This document shows positions 36,002 to 46,094 of a DNA stretch of 64,000 nt, one piece after another. A program made the position numbers and the translations under genes. Numbering within the stretch: position 1 is the first letter of the stretch; each line of letters begins with the position of its first letter. This DNA comes from Klebsiella oxytoca (GTDB taxonomy: Bacteria; Pseudomonadota; Gammaproteobacteria; Enterobacterales; Enterobacteriaceae), in contig NZ_CP046115.1 in assembly GCF_009707385.1 (NCBI RefSeq), positions 1,364,001 to 1,428,000 on the forward strand, in the 5' to 3' direction. The notes beneath the pieces are model-generated. The model made no database searches. It was not told the origin of the DNA and saw only the letters and a program-made list of their open reading frames with translations.

Positions 36002-38415
36002 TTGCCCGCTGGTTCTGGCGCGAATGGCGCTCGCCGTCGCTGCTGATCGTCTGGCTGGCGTTGAGCCTGGCGGTGGCCTGCGTGCTGGCGCTGGGCTCGA
36101 TAAGCGATCGTATGGAGAAAGGCCTTAGCCAGCAAAGCCGGGAATTTATGGCCGGAGACCGTACGCTGCGCAGCTCGCGCGAAGTCCCTGGCGCATGGAT
36201 TGACGAAGCGCGCCGTCTTGGCTTAACCGTCGGCGAACAGCTGGGCTTCGCCACCATGACCTTTTCCGGCGATACGCCGCAGCTGGCGGACGTGAAAGCG
36301 GTTGACGATACCTATCCGCTGTATGGTCAACTGCAAACCCAGCCGCCGGGGCTTAAGCCGCACGCCGGCACCGTGCTGCTGGCGCCGCGACTGATGGCGC
36401 TGCTGAATCTGAAAACCGGCGATAGCATCGACGTGGGCGATGCCACTCTGCGTATTGCCGGAGAGGTGATTCAGGAGCCGGATGCCGGTTTTAACCCCTT
36501 CCAGATGGCGCCGCGGTTAATGATGAATACCGCTGACGTGGCGAAAACCGGTGCGGTACAGCCCGGCAGCCGCGTCTCCTGGCGCTATAAGTTTGCCGGA
36601 ACTCCGCAGCAGCTGGCGGACTATGAGAAGTGGCTGCTGCCGAAGCTGGGTCCAGAACATCGCTGGATAGGCCTGGAGCAGGACGGCAGCGCGCTGGGCA
36701 AATCGCTGGAACGCTCGCAGCAGTTTTTGCTGCTGTCGGCGCTGTTAACGCTATTGCTGGCGGTCGCCGCGGTAGCGGTGGCGATGAGCCACTACTGCCG
36801 CAGTCGTTACGATCTGGTGGCGATCCTTAAAACGCTCGGTGCCGGGCGGGCGCAGCTGCGTAAGCTGATTGTCGGCCAGTGGCTGATGCTGCTGACGCTG
36901 GCGGTGATTGCAGGCGGAGCGATGGGCGTCGGGCTGGAGAGTATTCTGCTGGTGATGCTTAAGCCGGTGCTCCCGGCGGCGCTTCCCGCGGCGAGCGGCT
37001 GGCCGTGGCTATGGGCAATCGGCGCGGTGCTGGTGATCTCTCTGCTGGTCGGGCTGCGTCCCTATCGTCTGCTGCTGGCGACGCTGCCGCTGCGGGTGCT
37101 GCGTCAGGATGTCGTCGCGAACGTATGGCCGCTGAAGTTCTACCTTCCGCTGGTATGCGCGGTGGTTATAGGGCTGTTGGCGCTGCTGATGGGCGGTAGC
37201 CCTTTATTGTGGGCGGTGCTGGCAGGAACCGTGGTGCTGGCGCTGCTGTGCGGTCTGGCGGGATGGTGCGTTCTGTGGTTACTGAAGCGTGTGACGTTAA
37301 AAGCGCTGCCGCTGCGCCTGGCGGTGAATCGTCTGCTGCGTCAGCCGTGGTCGACCCTGAGCCAGCTGGCAGCCTTTTCGCTGCCGTTTATGCTGTTGGC
37401 CCTGCTGCTGGTACTGCGTGGCGATCTGCTTGACCGCTGGCAGCAACAGCTGCCGCCGGAAAGTCCTAACTATTTTCTGCTCAACATCGCGCCGGAGCAG
37501 GTGGTGCCGGTGAAAACCTTCCTCGCCGAACATCAGACCCGAGCCACCGAGTTCTATCCCATCGTGCGCGCGCGCCTGACGCAAATTAACGGCCAGGCAA
37601 CGGAGGGCAATAAAGATGAAGCCCTGAACCGGGAGCTTAACCTCACCTGGAGCAGCGAGCGTCCGGATCATAACCCGCTGGTGGCCGGAAGCTGGCCGCC
37701 AAAAACGGGTGAGGTGTCAATTGAAGAGGGGCTGGCGCAGCGTCTGGGCGTGAGGCTCGGCGATAGCGTGACCTTTACCGGGGATACTCAGGACTTTAGC
37801 GCCAGGGTGTCCAGCGTACGTAAAGTCGACTGGGAGAGCCTGCGGCCGAACTTCTTCTTTATCTTCCCGCAGGGAGCGCTAGACGGGCAGCCGCAAAGCT
37901 GGCTCACCAGCTTTCGCTGGGATAACGGCAACACGATGCTAACGCAGCTCAATCGTGAATTTCCGACCGTCAGCCTGCTGGATATTGGTGCGATTTTGCA
38001 GCAGATAGGCCAGGTGCTGACCCAGGTAAGCCGCGCGCTTGAGGTGATGGTGATTCTGGTCACCGCCTGCGGCGTTTTACTGCTGCTGGCGCAGGTGCAG
38101 GTCGGGATGCGTCAGCGCTATCAGGAACTGGTGGTCTGGCGAACGCTGGGAGCAGGAAAGTCTCTGCTGCGCACCACGCTGTGGGCGGAGTTCGCTCTGC
38201 TGGGCGTGGTTTCCGGCGTGGTGGCGGCGATCGGCGCAGAGGTGGCGCTGGCGCTGTTGCAAACTAAAATCTTTGATTTCCCGTGGTCTGCGGACTGGCG
38301 ACTGTGGCTGATGCTGCCGCTTAGCGGGGCGATACTGCTGTCGCTGTGCGGCGGCTGGCTGGGGCTGCGTCTGCTGAAAGGGAAGGCGCTGTTCCGCCAG
38401 TTTAGTCAGGTATAG
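35998..38415 (+). CDS. ybbP: YbbP, FtsX-like ABC transporter permease
   Basis: 805 residues (E. coli 804). N-terminal TM, a large periplasmic domain, then several TM helices around 240-460 and three FtsX-type C-terminal TM helices near residue 675 to the end (VMVILVTACGVLLLLAQVQVG; GVVSGVVAAIGAEVALALL). Two FtsX cores in one chain is typical of the LolCE/MacB-related 'mechanotransmission' type. Translationally coupled to ybbA; a BIME block follows where E. coli has rhsD. Confidence 0.95.
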   Translation: MIARWFWREWRSPSLLIVWLALSLAVACVLALGSISDRMEKGLSQQSREFMAGDRTLRSSREVPGAWIDEARRLGLTVGEQLGFATMTFSGDTPQLADVKAVDDTYPLYGQLQTQPPGLKPHAGTVLLAPRLMALLNLKTGDSIDVGDATLRIAGEVIQEPDAGFNPFQMAPRLMMNTADVAKTGAVQPGSRVSWRYKFAGTPQQLADYEKWLLPKLGPEHRWIGLEQDGSALGKSLERSQQFLLLSALLTLLLAVAAVAVAMSHYCRSRYDLVAILKTLGAGRAQLRKLIVGQWLMLLTLAVIAGGAMGVGLESILLVMLKPVLPAALPAASGWPWLWAIGAVLVISLLVGLRPYRLLLATLPLRVLRQDVVANVWPLKFYLPLVCAVVIGLLALLMGGSPLLWAVLAGTVVLALLCGLAGWCVLWLLKRVTLKALPLRLAVNRLLRQPWSTLSQLAAFSLPFMLLALLLVLRGDLLDRWQQQLPPESPNYFLLNIAPEQVVPVKTFLAEHQTRATEFYPIVRARLTQINGQATEGNKDEALNRELNLTWSSERPDHNPLVAGSWPPKTGEVSIEEGLAQRLGVRLGDSVTFTGDTQDFSARVSSVRKVDWESLRPNFFFIFPQGALDGQPQSWLTSFRWDNGNTMLTQLNREFPTVSLLDIGAILQQIGQVLTQVSRALEVMVILVTACGVLLLLAQVQVGMRQRYQELVVWRTLGAGKSLLRTTLWAEFALLGVVSGVVAAIGAEVALALLQTKIFDFPWSADWRLWLMLPLSGAILLSLCGGWLGLRLLKGKALFRQFSQV

Positions 38416-38425
38416 ATTCAGTTAT

Positions 38426-38738
38426 GTAGCCCGGACCCGGGGTTTTCACCCGGCTCGCGCTGCGCTTAGCCGGGCTACCGTTTCACCACTCTCTGCGGGG
38501 AAGTAGCCCGGATAAGGCGTTAGCCGCAACCCGGGGGGGCACACGACTCGCGCTGCGCTTAGCCGGGTTATCGTTTCACAGCTCTCTGCGGGGAAGTAGC
38601 CCGGGTAAGGCGTTAGCTGCAACCCGGGGGGCACACGGCTCGCGCTGCGCTTAGCTGGGCTACCGTTTCACAGCTCTCTGCGGGGAAGTAGCCCGGATAA
38701 GGCGTTAGCCGCAATCCGGGGGTTTTTCGGGCTACGGA
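38426..38738. repeat. Tandem BIME: REP units repeated about three times
   Basis: A module starting CTCTGCGGGGAAGTAGCCCG recurs at 38491, 38584 and 38676, a period of 92-93 bp. Each copy contains paired REP palindromes (TAGCCCGGATAAGGCGTTAG and CGCTGCGCTTAGCCGGGCTA). The 335-bp gap between ybbP and the YdhR-like gene consists of little else. A reading frame in it (38446-38634, minus) follows the repeats and is not a gene. Confidence 0.85.
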
Positions 38739-38750
38739 TGCGAGTTGCTA

Positions 38751-39056
38751 TTACAAATGGCCGTGGTTCAGCGTAGTGAGCGGCTCGTTCACGTCGAAAA
38801 CTTTGCAGATCACTTCATCCACACCCAGAGACTTCAGGCGTGCAGTGTGCTTGTTGAGGTAGGCCTGCGCTGTTTCTTCATTCTCGAAAAGATAGATTCC
38901 ACCCGCTTCCTGGTTCTTTTCGTTCTCAGTCCAGACTTTCCAGATAAACCCCGGTTCCTGATTGATTGACTCGGCCAGCTCCACGAGCTGGCGCGACATT
39001 TCGCTGCCGAAGGGACCGTTAAAGGTAAAGTGCAGCTGTAGTAGTTTTTTCGACAT
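38751..39056 (-). CDS. YdhR-family putative monooxygenase (dimeric alpha-beta barrel)
   Basis: 101 residues, closely similar to E. coli YdhR ([58 protein letters not shown]). YdhR is a small cytosolic ferredoxin-like dimer related to ActVA-Orf6/LsrG-type cofactor-free monooxygenases; its substrate is unknown. In E. coli the family member sits elsewhere in the genome, so this is either a paralogue or a relocated copy. Divergent from the porin gene. TGGAGG ribosome-binding site upstream. Confidence 0.88.
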   Translation of the reverse strand: MSKKLLQLHFTFNGPFGSEMSRQLVELAESINQEPGFIWKVWTENEKNQEAGGIYLFENEETAQAYLNKHTARLKSLGVDEVICKVFDVNEPLTTLNHGHL

Positions 39057-39265
39057 AATTCCTCCATGGATAATGCTTGGGCGGTGATACTCCAGTTTAA
39101 TGTCAGAGCGATGAAATTATAACCGTTGATATCTTAACGGCACAAAATGATAAGTCACTGATTTTTAACCGCACGAAACATTAAAAAACCGACAACACGG
39201 CATACTCAATCGAAGTTAATATTCCACAGGAAAATATAAGGTGGCTTATTAATCAAGGAAAAGGT

Positions 39266-40411
39266 ATGGCACATAAAATAAAAGCGCTGGCGATAACGAT
39301 CGGCGCAGCCCTGGCGTTAACTTCTTTCGCATCCCAGGCAGAAATCACGCTTTTAAAACAAGATCCGCAGGCGGGCGACCCGTTAAGCCGTCTAAACTTC
39401 ACCGTTGGCGGGAGTATTCGTCCTCAGTTCAACATGATGTCCGGTGACGGCGATAAAGGCTCCTACAAACGTAACGGTTTTGACGGCGGTACCCGTTTTC
39501 GCTTTGCTGCCGACTACTATCTGTTTGATGATATTAGCTGGATTAGCTACTACGAGCTGGGCGTCAATATTCCGGCGCTCTTTGACTGGGATAACCACTA
39601 TGCCGAAGGTGCGAACAACACCACCCGTCGCATGCTCTATACCGGTCTGAAAAGCGATACCTGGGGGACGTTAACCTATGGTCAGCAGAACAGCGTTTAT
39701 TACGATGTTGTCGGGGTGAAAACCGATATCTGGGATTACGACATGATAGGCCAGGCCCCGGGCAACGGTATCAACGGTGATTACGATGGCTCCTATCGTT
39801 CACGTAGTATGCTGAAATATAAGAAAACCGTTGGTGATGTCGATCTTTATGCTTCTTATCTGTTCGAAGACAGCGAATACCTGCCGGGCAACGGTCTGCG
39901 CTACAAGCGTAAAGGTGGCGGCTCGATTGGTGCGGATTATCACATCATGAAGGATCTGACCTGGGGCACCGCGTGGAACTATACCCGTGCCGATATGCGT
40001 AATCCGTCCAGCTCAGACAGTAAATCTTACGACCAGAATATCGTCGGTACCGCGCTGAGCTGGACGCCGGATAACTGGACTTTCTCCTTAGGCGGCGGCT
40101 GGTACCAGAACTTCCTGACCACGAAGAAAACCGATGTTCATAACTACTTCGCTGGCGATGCCTGGGGTATTGAGTACTTTGCCGGTTATAAATTCCCGAT
40201 TGGTCAGTATGCGGTGAAATCTATTCAGCCGTACTTCATGGGCGACCGTCTGCAGTACGTGAATGGTCGTAACTACCAGCGAATTGATAACGGCGTCGGC
40301 GTGAGCTTCCAGCTGGATTATGGTTTCCGCGTTGATTACGAACACGTCTTCACCTCCAGCACCGACAACCTGGGCGATATGAACCTGGTGCGTCTGCGCT
40401 ACGACTTCTAA
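39266..40411 (+). CDS. Outer-membrane porin, not of the OmpC/F/PhoE subgroup
   Basis: 381 residues with a signal peptide cleaved after FASQA (about residue 25). The rest is beta-barrel-like: alternating aromatic strands (FRFAADYYLFDDISWISYYELG; WGTLTYGQQNSVYYD; GVGVSFQLDYGFRVDYEHVF) and a C-terminal Phe (NLVRLRYDF), the BAM recognition end. It lacks the PEFGG-type loop 3 of classical porins, so a specific or minor porin is more likely. It is divergent from the YdhR-like gene in a locus that holds rhsD in E. coli. AAGGAAAAGG precedes the ATG. Confidence 0.85.
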   Translation: MAHKIKALAITIGAALALTSFASQAEITLLKQDPQAGDPLSRLNFTVGGSIRPQFNMMSGDGDKGSYKRNGFDGGTRFRFAADYYLFDDISWISYYELGVNIPALFDWDNHYAEGANNTTRRMLYTGLKSDTWGTLTYGQQNSVYYDVVGVKTDIWDYDMIGQAPGNGINGDYDGSYRSRSMLKYKKTVGDVDLYASYLFEDSEYLPGNGLRYKRKGGGSIGADYHIMKDLTWGTAWNYTRADMRNPSSSDSKSYDQNIVGTALSWTPDNWTFSLGGGWYQNFLTTKKTDVHNYFAGDAWGIEYFAGYKFPIGQYAVKSIQPYFMGDRLQYVNGRNYQRIDNGVGVSFQLDYGFRVDYEHVFTSSTDNLGDMNLVRLRYDF

Positions 40412-40423
40412 GCGGTCAAAACT

Positions 40424-40507
40424 CCCCGGTCGCGCTGCGCGCACCGGGGCTACAAATCACGCCGACCGGTAGCCCGGCTAAGGCGCTTACGCCGCAAGCC
40501 GGGGCTT
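40424..40507. repeat. REP pair between the porin gene and selU
   Basis: CCCCGGTCGCGCTGCGCGCACCGGGG (two arms, 40424-40449) and TAGCCCGGCTAAGGCGC...GCAAGCCGGGG (40470-40504). Both are REP palindromes, in opposite orientation, between the convergent stops of the porin gene and selU. Confidence 0.8.
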
Positions 40508-40518
40508 CTGGAATACAA

Positions 40519-41601
40519 TTACCGCGCCAGCCAGGCGGCGACTTCCTGCCAGCTGCCGCGAAAAACAATCTTCTCCGCTTTTTTCCCCAGCTGATAACGG
40601 TACATCGGGTCGTAATATTCGTTCAGCAGGGGAACCAGCCAGCCGAAATGCGCCTCGGTGTCGGCGGTGCGCTGTTGCTCAACAAGCGCCTCATCAAGCC
40701 GGGCGGTGAGCTGGGCGAAACGCTGTAATCCCAAACGGCGGCGGATGGCAAACAGGCCATGATGCAAATACTCGCTATATGCCTGCCAGCCTTGTTCTTC
40801 GCCATAGGCCGCAATGAAATCGCGATGCATTCGCGTAAAATACTCTTCACGCAGCCGTTCAAGACGGATCTCAAATGGATCTTCTACGACTGCCAGCGGC
40901 GACTGGGCCATACGAAGGCGCATACATTCCGGCAGATGATTCGCGCCGATCATATGTCCCTCATCTTCGAGCACCCAACGGGCATGCTGCTCTGACTTTT
41001 TGAGCATCGCCACCACCAGGTGATTTTCAAACGTTGCCTGCTGATACTGTTCCTGCAGGGTACGGCCAAACGAGGAGCCGCGATGATGGGCGAGTCCTTC
41101 AAGATCGATACCGTCTGGCCGGGCGCAAACCAGCTGGGTTTTACCGTTTCCGGTACAGCCTCCGATGAGCACGATCGGGCGCTGCACCAGTTCTTCCGTG
41201 AGCTGAATGGCCGCCTGACGCAGCGCTTTATAGCCGCCGTGAATCAGCGGGTAATCCACGCCCGCTTCCTGCAACCACTGCTGAACGATATGCGAACGCT
41301 GCCCGCCGCGGGCGCAGCACAGGTAGCCTTCGGGATAACGTGCGCAGGCATCTTTCCAGGCGGCGAGGCGGCTGGCGCGAATCTCACCGCTGACCAGCTG
41401 GTGGCCCAGAGTGAGAGCGGCTTCCGGACCCTGGCGTTTATAGCAGGTGCCGACGGCGGCGCGTTCTTCATCATTCATTAGCGGCAGGTTGATTGCGGCA
41501 GGCATTGCGCTTTGCCTGAACTCGATCGGGGCGCGCACGTCAATCAGCGGCGTATCGCTGGCGAGAATCTGCCGAATATTCTGTGATACTAGTTCCATCA
41601 T
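40519..41601 (-). CDS. selU: SelU, tRNA 2-selenouridine synthase
   Basis: Converts 2-thiouridine at the wobble position of Lys, Glu and Gln tRNAs to 2-selenouridine with selenophosphate, via a geranylated intermediate. 360 residues (E. coli 364). N-terminal rhodanese domain with active-site Cys96 in [11 protein letters not shown], and a P-loop GGCTGNGKT near residue 150 for the C-terminal domain. Start ambiguous by one codon (MMEL or MEL). Confidence 0.95.
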   Translation of the reverse strand: MMELVSQNIRQILASDTPLIDVRAPIEFRQSAMPAAINLPLMNDEERAAVGTCYKRQGPEAALTLGHQLVSGEIRASRLAAWKDACARYPEGYLCCARGGQRSHIVQQWLQEAGVDYPLIHGGYKALRQAAIQLTEELVQRPIVLIGGCTGNGKTQLVCARPDGIDLEGLAHHRGSSFGRTLQEQYQQATFENHLVVAMLKKSEQHARWVLEDEGHMIGANHLPECMRLRMAQSPLAVVEDPFEIRLERLREEYFTRMHRDFIAAYGEEQGWQAYSEYLHHGLFAIRRRLGLQRFAQLTARLDEALVEQQRTADTEAHFGWLVPLLNEYYDPMYRYQLGKKAEKIVFRGSWQEVAAWLAR

Positions 41602-41685
41602 TTAAACCGTTAAGCAATCCAGACGCGTCGCTTGACGCGATTATTTTCCTATTGTACGCGGTGGGCGGCATGCTGGATCGATTTT

Positions 41686-42609
41686 TCACGGTGTATCGCT
41701 AAATAGCGTCAAAAAACCTTGAATTTCCGGGGCTGAATGTCTGAACAGCGAGGCGATATCCTGCACCGCTTTTCCATGATGATCTTTGCGCCAGGCCAGG
41801 CTGAGAGGCGATGGCGGGCGCATGACCGGGATCTGCCTGGCGATCAGTTTACCGCAGGCGATAAGCGGCTGACACAGCGGCTCGGGTAAAAAGCCGATGC
41901 CGACGCCGGCGATATGCGCCGCGACTTTGGTTTCAATATCAGGAACCACAATCTCTTTCTGTCCGGGCAGGCGCCAAGCGACGCGCTTTGTCAGTCGCTG
42001 CGCGCTGTCTTCAATGTTGACCGCAGGGTAGCGACGCAGCTGGGCTTCCGTTAGCTGATCGGCCTGCTGGCTTAGGGGGTGATGCGGCGACATCACAAAT
42101 AGCCAGGTCACTTCGCCCAGCGGCTCGACCACAATATTTTCCGCTAACGGTTCGGTGCCGGTGACGCCTATCGCCAGAGAGAAGTCATCGTGCAGAAGCG
42201 TATCCCAGACGCCCATATAGATCTGTCGTGAAAAATGAAATTGCGTAAAGGGATAGCGCTGAGTGAGCCAGGCCAGCAGCCGCGCAATGGCCTGAGGGTG
42301 ATACATCAGGTTATTCACTACAATATTGACCTGACGTTCCACCCCGTCATTTATCTGCCGCAGCTCTCCGGGCATACTGTCAATCCAGCCCAGCCACTCT
42401 CTGGCCTGCGCCAGTAGGTGCATCCCGGCGGGAGTCAACAGGACGCTGCGCGTCGTACGGGAAAAGAGCGCGACGCCGGTGTTATCTTCCAGTAATTTGA
42501 TGCGATAGCTAATGGTAGCGGTTGTTTTATAGAGTTTTTCTGCTGCTCTGGAGAAGCTGCCGGTCTCCGCGACGCTGACAAAAGTGCGTAGTGTTTCAGG
42601 ATCTAGCAT
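41686..42609 (-). CDS. allS: AllS, LysR-type activator of the allantoin genes
   Basis: 307 residues from the ATG at 42609 ([26 protein letters not shown]), with GGGG 9 bases before it; codons further upstream add residues absent in E. coli AllS (308 aa). N-terminal HTH, then the LysR substrate domain ([17 protein letters not shown]... LSLAWRKD). In E. coli it activates the allDCE operon when allantoin is the nitrogen source under anaerobiosis. Divergent from allA. Confidence 0.95.
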   Translation of the reverse strand: MLDPETLRTFVSVAETGSFSRAAEKLYKTTATISYRIKLLEDNTGVALFSRTTRSVLLTPAGMHLLAQAREWLGWIDSMPGELRQINDGVERQVNIVVNNLMYHPQAIARLLAWLTQRYPFTQFHFSRQIYMGVWDTLLHDDFSLAIGVTGTEPLAENIVVEPLGEVTWLFVMSPHHPLSQQADQLTEAQLRRYPAVNIEDSAQRLTKRVAWRLPGQKEIVVPDIETKVAAHIAGVGIGFLPEPLCQPLIACGKLIARQIPVMRPPSPLSLAWRKDHHGKAVQDIASLFRHSAPEIQGFLTLFSDTP

Positions 42610-42699
42610 CACCATTTTCCCCACAATTTAATAATTCACCCATGATTTTTAAGTATTTTTTCATAATAACCATTTAAATTATGTGGTTTAAATCAGGTT

Positions 42700-42716
42700 T
42701 TGGAAAATTATTCCAA
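42700..42716. promoter_or_regulatory. AllR operator in the allS-allA intergenic region
   Basis: Near-perfect palindrome TTGGAAAATTATTCCAA. It ends two bases before a TATAGT (42719-42724) that is a good -10 for allA, so a bound repressor would block RNA polymerase. Matches the sequence known to bind AllR upstream of allA and gcl in E. coli. Confidence 0.82.
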
Positions 42717-42818
42717 TTTATAGTGGTGTCACTTTCAGATGGCTCTGGATGGAACGAGACATCTATCACCCCCGAGGTATGAGAAAGGGAACAGTTTTAA
42801 ATGACTAAGGAATATGCA

Positions 42819-43301
42819 ATGAAGCTTGAAGTATTGCCCCTGACGCGTGAAGCATTCCGCTCCTATGGGGACGTTATCGAAACGGAAGGTCAGGATTTTT
42901 TCCATATCAATGATGGCAAAGTACAGCGTTTCCACGATCTGGCCAAGGTGGAAACTTTACAGCAGGACCGCACGCTTATCAGTATTAACCGCGCCCAGCC
43001 AGCGGTGCTGCCGATTGTGGTCACCGAGCTTGAACGTCACCCGCTGGGTACCCAGGCGTTCGTGCCGATGAACGGCGAAGCCTTCGTGGTGGTGGTCGCG
43101 GCGGGCGGCGATGAACCGGATATGAATACGCTGCGGGCGTTTATCTCTAATGGCCGTCAGGGGGTGAACTACCATCGTAACGTCTGGCATCACCCGCTGT
43201 TTGCCTGGCAGACCGAAACCGATTTTTTAACCGTTGATCGCGGTGGAAAAGACAACTGCGATGTCGTGGAGATCCCGACCGTGGAGTTGAGATTTGCGTG
43301 A
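42819..43301 (+). CDS. allA: AllA, ureidoglycolate lyase
   Basis: Splits (S)-ureidoglycolate into glyoxylate and urea. The start at 42819 is preferred (AAGGA upstream; 160 residues as in E. coli) over an ATG 18 bp earlier. Cupin-like fold with [23 protein letters not shown] and [16 protein letters not shown], the His-rich active-site segment. First gene after the AllR operator; allR follows 91 bp later. Confidence 0.96.
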   Translation: MKLEVLPLTREAFRSYGDVIETEGQDFFHINDGKVQRFHDLAKVETLQQDRTLISINRAQPAVLPIVVTELERHPLGTQAFVPMNGEAFVVVVAAGGDEPDMNTLRAFISNGRQGVNYHRNVWHHPLFAWQTETDFLTVDRGGKDNCDVVEIPTVELRFA

Positions 43302-43392
43302 GGTTACACGTGACGCTATCGATTATCTTGCATAACATGTGGGCGCTTACACACTATTTATGCTCAGGTTTTGAGCCGGAGATAATCGAGGT

Positions 43393-44211
43393 ATGACAGA
43401 AGTTAGAAGGCGTGGAAGGCCTGGCCAGCAAGAGCCTACCGCGCAAAAAGGCGCACAGGCGCTGGAGAGAGGGATAGCGATACTGCAATACCTTGAAAAG
43501 AGCGGCGGCAGCTCGTCGGTCAGCGATATTTCCCTGAATCTGGACTTACCGTTATCGACCACCTTTCGCCTGCTGAAGGTGCTGGAAGGCGCAGATTTTG
43601 TGTATCAGGACGCGCAGTTGGGCTGGTGGCACATTGGGCTTGGCGCGTTCAATATTGGCTCGGCGTACATCCATAATCGGGATGTTTTATCCGTCGGAGG
43701 ACCCTTTATGCGGCGGCTAATGTTGATGTCTGGGGAAACGGTCAACGTGGCGATTCGCAACGGCAACGAGGCGGTGCTGATTGGCCAGCAGGAGTGCAAA
43801 TCGATGGTGCGAATGTGCGCGCCGCTCGGAAGCCGACTGCCGCTGCACGCGTCTGGAGCCGGGAAAGCTTTGCTCTATCCGCTGTCGTCGGAAGAGTTGG
43901 TGGATGTGATTGTGAAGACCGGGCTACAGCGGTTTACGCCGACGACGATCGTGGATTTGCCTGACCTGCAGCGAAATCTGGATGAGGCGCGAGCCTGCGG
44001 TTACAGCATTGACCAGGAGGAGCACGTGACAGGATTAAACTGTATTGCTTCAGCGGTTTACGATGATGTGGGGTCCGTAGTGGCGGCAATTTCGATTTCC
44101 GGACCTGCATCCCGCCTGACGCCGGATCGTTTTGTCAGCCAGGGAGAGCTGGTAAGGGAGACGGCCAGAAATATCAGTACCGCGCTGGGACTTAAACCCC
44201 AGGCTGATTGA
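43393..44211 (+). CDS. allR: AllR, IclR-family repressor of the allantoin/glyoxylate genes
   Basis: 272 residues (E. coli 271). N-terminal winged HTH ([42 protein letters not shown]) and C-terminal IclR effector domain. The effectors in E. coli are allantoin (weakens binding) and glyoxylate. Segments around [13 protein letters not shown] and [12 protein letters not shown] line the effector site in homologues. A strong terminator follows the stop. Confidence 0.96.
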   Translation: MTEVRRRGRPGQQEPTAQKGAQALERGIAILQYLEKSGGSSSVSDISLNLDLPLSTTFRLLKVLEGADFVYQDAQLGWWHIGLGAFNIGSAYIHNRDVLSVGGPFMRRLMLMSGETVNVAIRNGNEAVLIGQQECKSMVRMCAPLGSRLPLHASGAGKALLYPLSSEELVDVIVKTGLQRFTPTTIVDLPDLQRNLDEARACGYSIDQEEHVTGLNCIASAVYDDVGSVVAAISISGPASRLTPDRFVSQGELVRETARNISTALGLKPQAD

Positions 44212-44223
44212 TAGCTGAATCAA

Positions 44224-44250
44224 CCCGCTCCGCGGAGCGGGACTTTTTTA
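44224..44250 (+). terminator. Rho-independent terminator after allR
   Basis: A perfect 18-base palindrome CCCGCTCCGCGGAGCGGG (44224-44241) followed by ACTTTTTTA. It insulates allA-allR from the gcl promoter just downstream. Confidence 0.88.
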
Positions 44251-44263
44251 GCTTTATTTAATT

Positions 44264-44280
44264 TTGGAAAAATTTTCCAA
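44264..44280. promoter_or_regulatory. AllR operator at the gcl promoter
   Basis: Perfect palindrome TTGGAAAAATTTTCCAA. It is followed at once by TATAGT (44281-44286), a -10 hexamer for gcl, so the operator fills the 17-bp spacer exactly. It lies 20 bp before the gcl start. Confidence 0.88.
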
Positions 44281-44299
44281 TATAGTGAGGTAGTTGAAA

Positions 44300-46081
44300 A
44301 TGGCAAAAATGAGAGCCGTTGACGCAGCAATGTATGTACTGGAAAAAGAAGGGATTAATACCGCATTTGGCGTGCCAGGTGCGGCGATTAACCCCTTTTA
44401 TTCCGCGATGCGCAAGCACGGCGGGATCCGTCATATCCTGGCCCGTCACGTGGAAGGTGCGTCTCATATGGCAGAGGGTTATACCCGTGCGACTGCCGGG
44501 AATATTGGCGTATGTCTGGGGACATCCGGCCCTGCGGGAACGGATATGATCACCGCCCTGTACTCTGCCTCTGCAGATTCTATTCCTATTCTGTGTATCA
44601 CCGGCCAGGCGCCGCGCGCCCGCTTGCATAAAGAAGATTTCCAGGCGGTAGATATTGAGTCCATCGCTAAGCCTGTTACTAAGATGGCGGTGACGGTACG
44701 CGAAGCGGCGCTGGTGCCGGGCGTTCTGCAAAAGGCTTTCCATCTGATGCGCTCCGGCAGACCGGGCCCGGTACTGATTGACCTGCCTTATGATGTTCAG
44801 GTGGCGGAAATTGAGTTTGATCCTGAGCTTTACTCACCGCTTCCAGCTTATAAGCCTGCCGCCACTCGTCCGCAAATTGAAAAGGCGTTGTCGATGCTGC
44901 TGATGGCTGAGCGCCCGGTAATTGTTGCCGGCGGTGGGGTAATTAACGCCGATGCTGCGGCGCTGTTGCAGCAGTTTGCTGAAATTACCCATGTTCCGGT
45001 AATCCCGACGTTAATGGGCTGGGGCTGTATCCCTGACGACCACGAACTGATGGCCGGGATGGTAGGTTTACAAACCGCCCATCGCTACGGCAACGCTACG
45101 CTGCTCGCCTCCGACCTTGTGTTCGGTATCGGTAATCGCTTCGCTAATCGCCATACCGGTTCGGTAGAGAAGTACACCGCAGGCCGCAAGATTATTCATA
45201 TCGACATTGAACCTACGCAGATTGGCCGCGTGCTGTCCCCAGACCTGGGCATCGTTTCCGATGCGAAAGCGGCGCTGACTCAGCTGGTGGAGATAGCGCA
45301 GCAGATGCAAAAAGAGGGACGCCTGCCGCGCCGTGAGAGCTGGGTGGCCGAGTGTCAGGAGCGCAAGCGCACGCTGCTGCGTAAGACCCACTTCGATAAC
45401 GTGCCGGTTAAACCGCAGCGCGTCTATGAAGAGATGAACAAAGCCTTTGGTCGCGATGTTTGCTACGTCACCACCATCGGCCTGTCGCAAATTGCCGCCG
45501 CGCAAATGCTGCACGTGTTTAAAGACCGCCACTGGATTAACTGCGGTCAGGCCGGGCCGCTGGGCTGGACCCTTCCTGCTGCGCTGGGCGTTTGCGCTGC
45601 TGACCCGGAACGTAATGTGGTGGCGATTTCCGGCGACTTCGACTTCCAGTTTCTGATTGAAGAGCTGGCGGTGGGCGCGCAGTTCAATATTCCTTACGTC
45701 CACGTGCTGGTAAACAACGCCTATCTGGGCTTAATACGCCAGTCGCAGCGCGCGTTCGATATGGATTACTGCGTCCAGCTGGCGTTCGAAAATATTAACT
45801 CAAGCGAAGTGAACGGCTATGGCGTCGATCATGTGAAGGTCGCTGAAGGTCTCGGCTGTAAAGCGATTCGCGTCTTCAAACCTGAGGATATTGCGCCAGC
45901 GTTTGAGCAGGCGAAAGCGTGGATAAAAGAGTATCGCGTTCCGGTGGTGGTGGAGGTGATCCTTGAGCGCGTTACCAATATCTCGATGGGCAGCGAGCTG
46001 GATAACGTAATGGAGTTCGAAGACGTTGCCGATAGCGCTATCGATGCGCCAACCGAAACCTGCTTTATGAAATATGAATAA
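44300..46081 (+). CDS. gcl: Gcl, glyoxylate carboligase
   Basis: Condenses two glyoxylate to tartronate semialdehyde and CO2, using TPP and FAD. 593 residues, E. coli length, from the ATG at 44300; a TTG two codons upstream is rejected. Acetolactate-synthase fold: N-terminal [11 protein letters not shown]... with Val in place of the usual catalytic Glu, a feature of this enzyme; central FAD domain; C-terminal TPP motif [33 protein letters not shown]. First gene of gcl-hyi-glxR. Confidence 0.97.
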   Translation: MAKMRAVDAAMYVLEKEGINTAFGVPGAAINPFYSAMRKHGGIRHILARHVEGASHMAEGYTRATAGNIGVCLGTSGPAGTDMITALYSASADSIPILCITGQAPRARLHKEDFQAVDIESIAKPVTKMAVTVREAALVPGVLQKAFHLMRSGRPGPVLIDLPYDVQVAEIEFDPELYSPLPAYKPAATRPQIEKALSMLLMAERPVIVAGGGVINADAAALLQQFAEITHVPVIPTLMGWGCIPDDHELMAGMVGLQTAHRYGNATLLASDLVFGIGNRFANRHTGSVEKYTAGRKIIHIDIEPTQIGRVLSPDLGIVSDAKAALTQLVEIAQQMQKEGRLPRRESWVAECQERKRTLLRKTHFDNVPVKPQRVYEEMNKAFGRDVCYVTTIGLSQIAAAQMLHVFKDRHWINCGQAGPLGWTLPAALGVCAADPERNVVAISGDFDFQFLIEELAVGAQFNIPYVHVLVNNAYLGLIRQSQRAFDMDYCVQLAFENINSSEVNGYGVDHVKVAEGLGCKAIRVFKPEDIAPAFEQAKAWIKEYRVPVVVEVILERVTNISMGSELDNVMEFEDVADSAIDAPTETCFMKYE

Positions 46082-46094
46082 ATGAGGTGAACCT

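Noticed and set aside
38446..38634. 62-codon frame in the BIME, with internal repeats
   Set aside because: The apparent protein repeat simply follows the 92-93-bp DNA repeat and REP palindromes; no RBS.
38426..38738. Regularly spaced repeats resembling a CRISPR array
   Set aside because: The spacing is regular, but the repeated module fills the whole unit, contains REP palindromes, has no unique spacers, and no cas genes are near.
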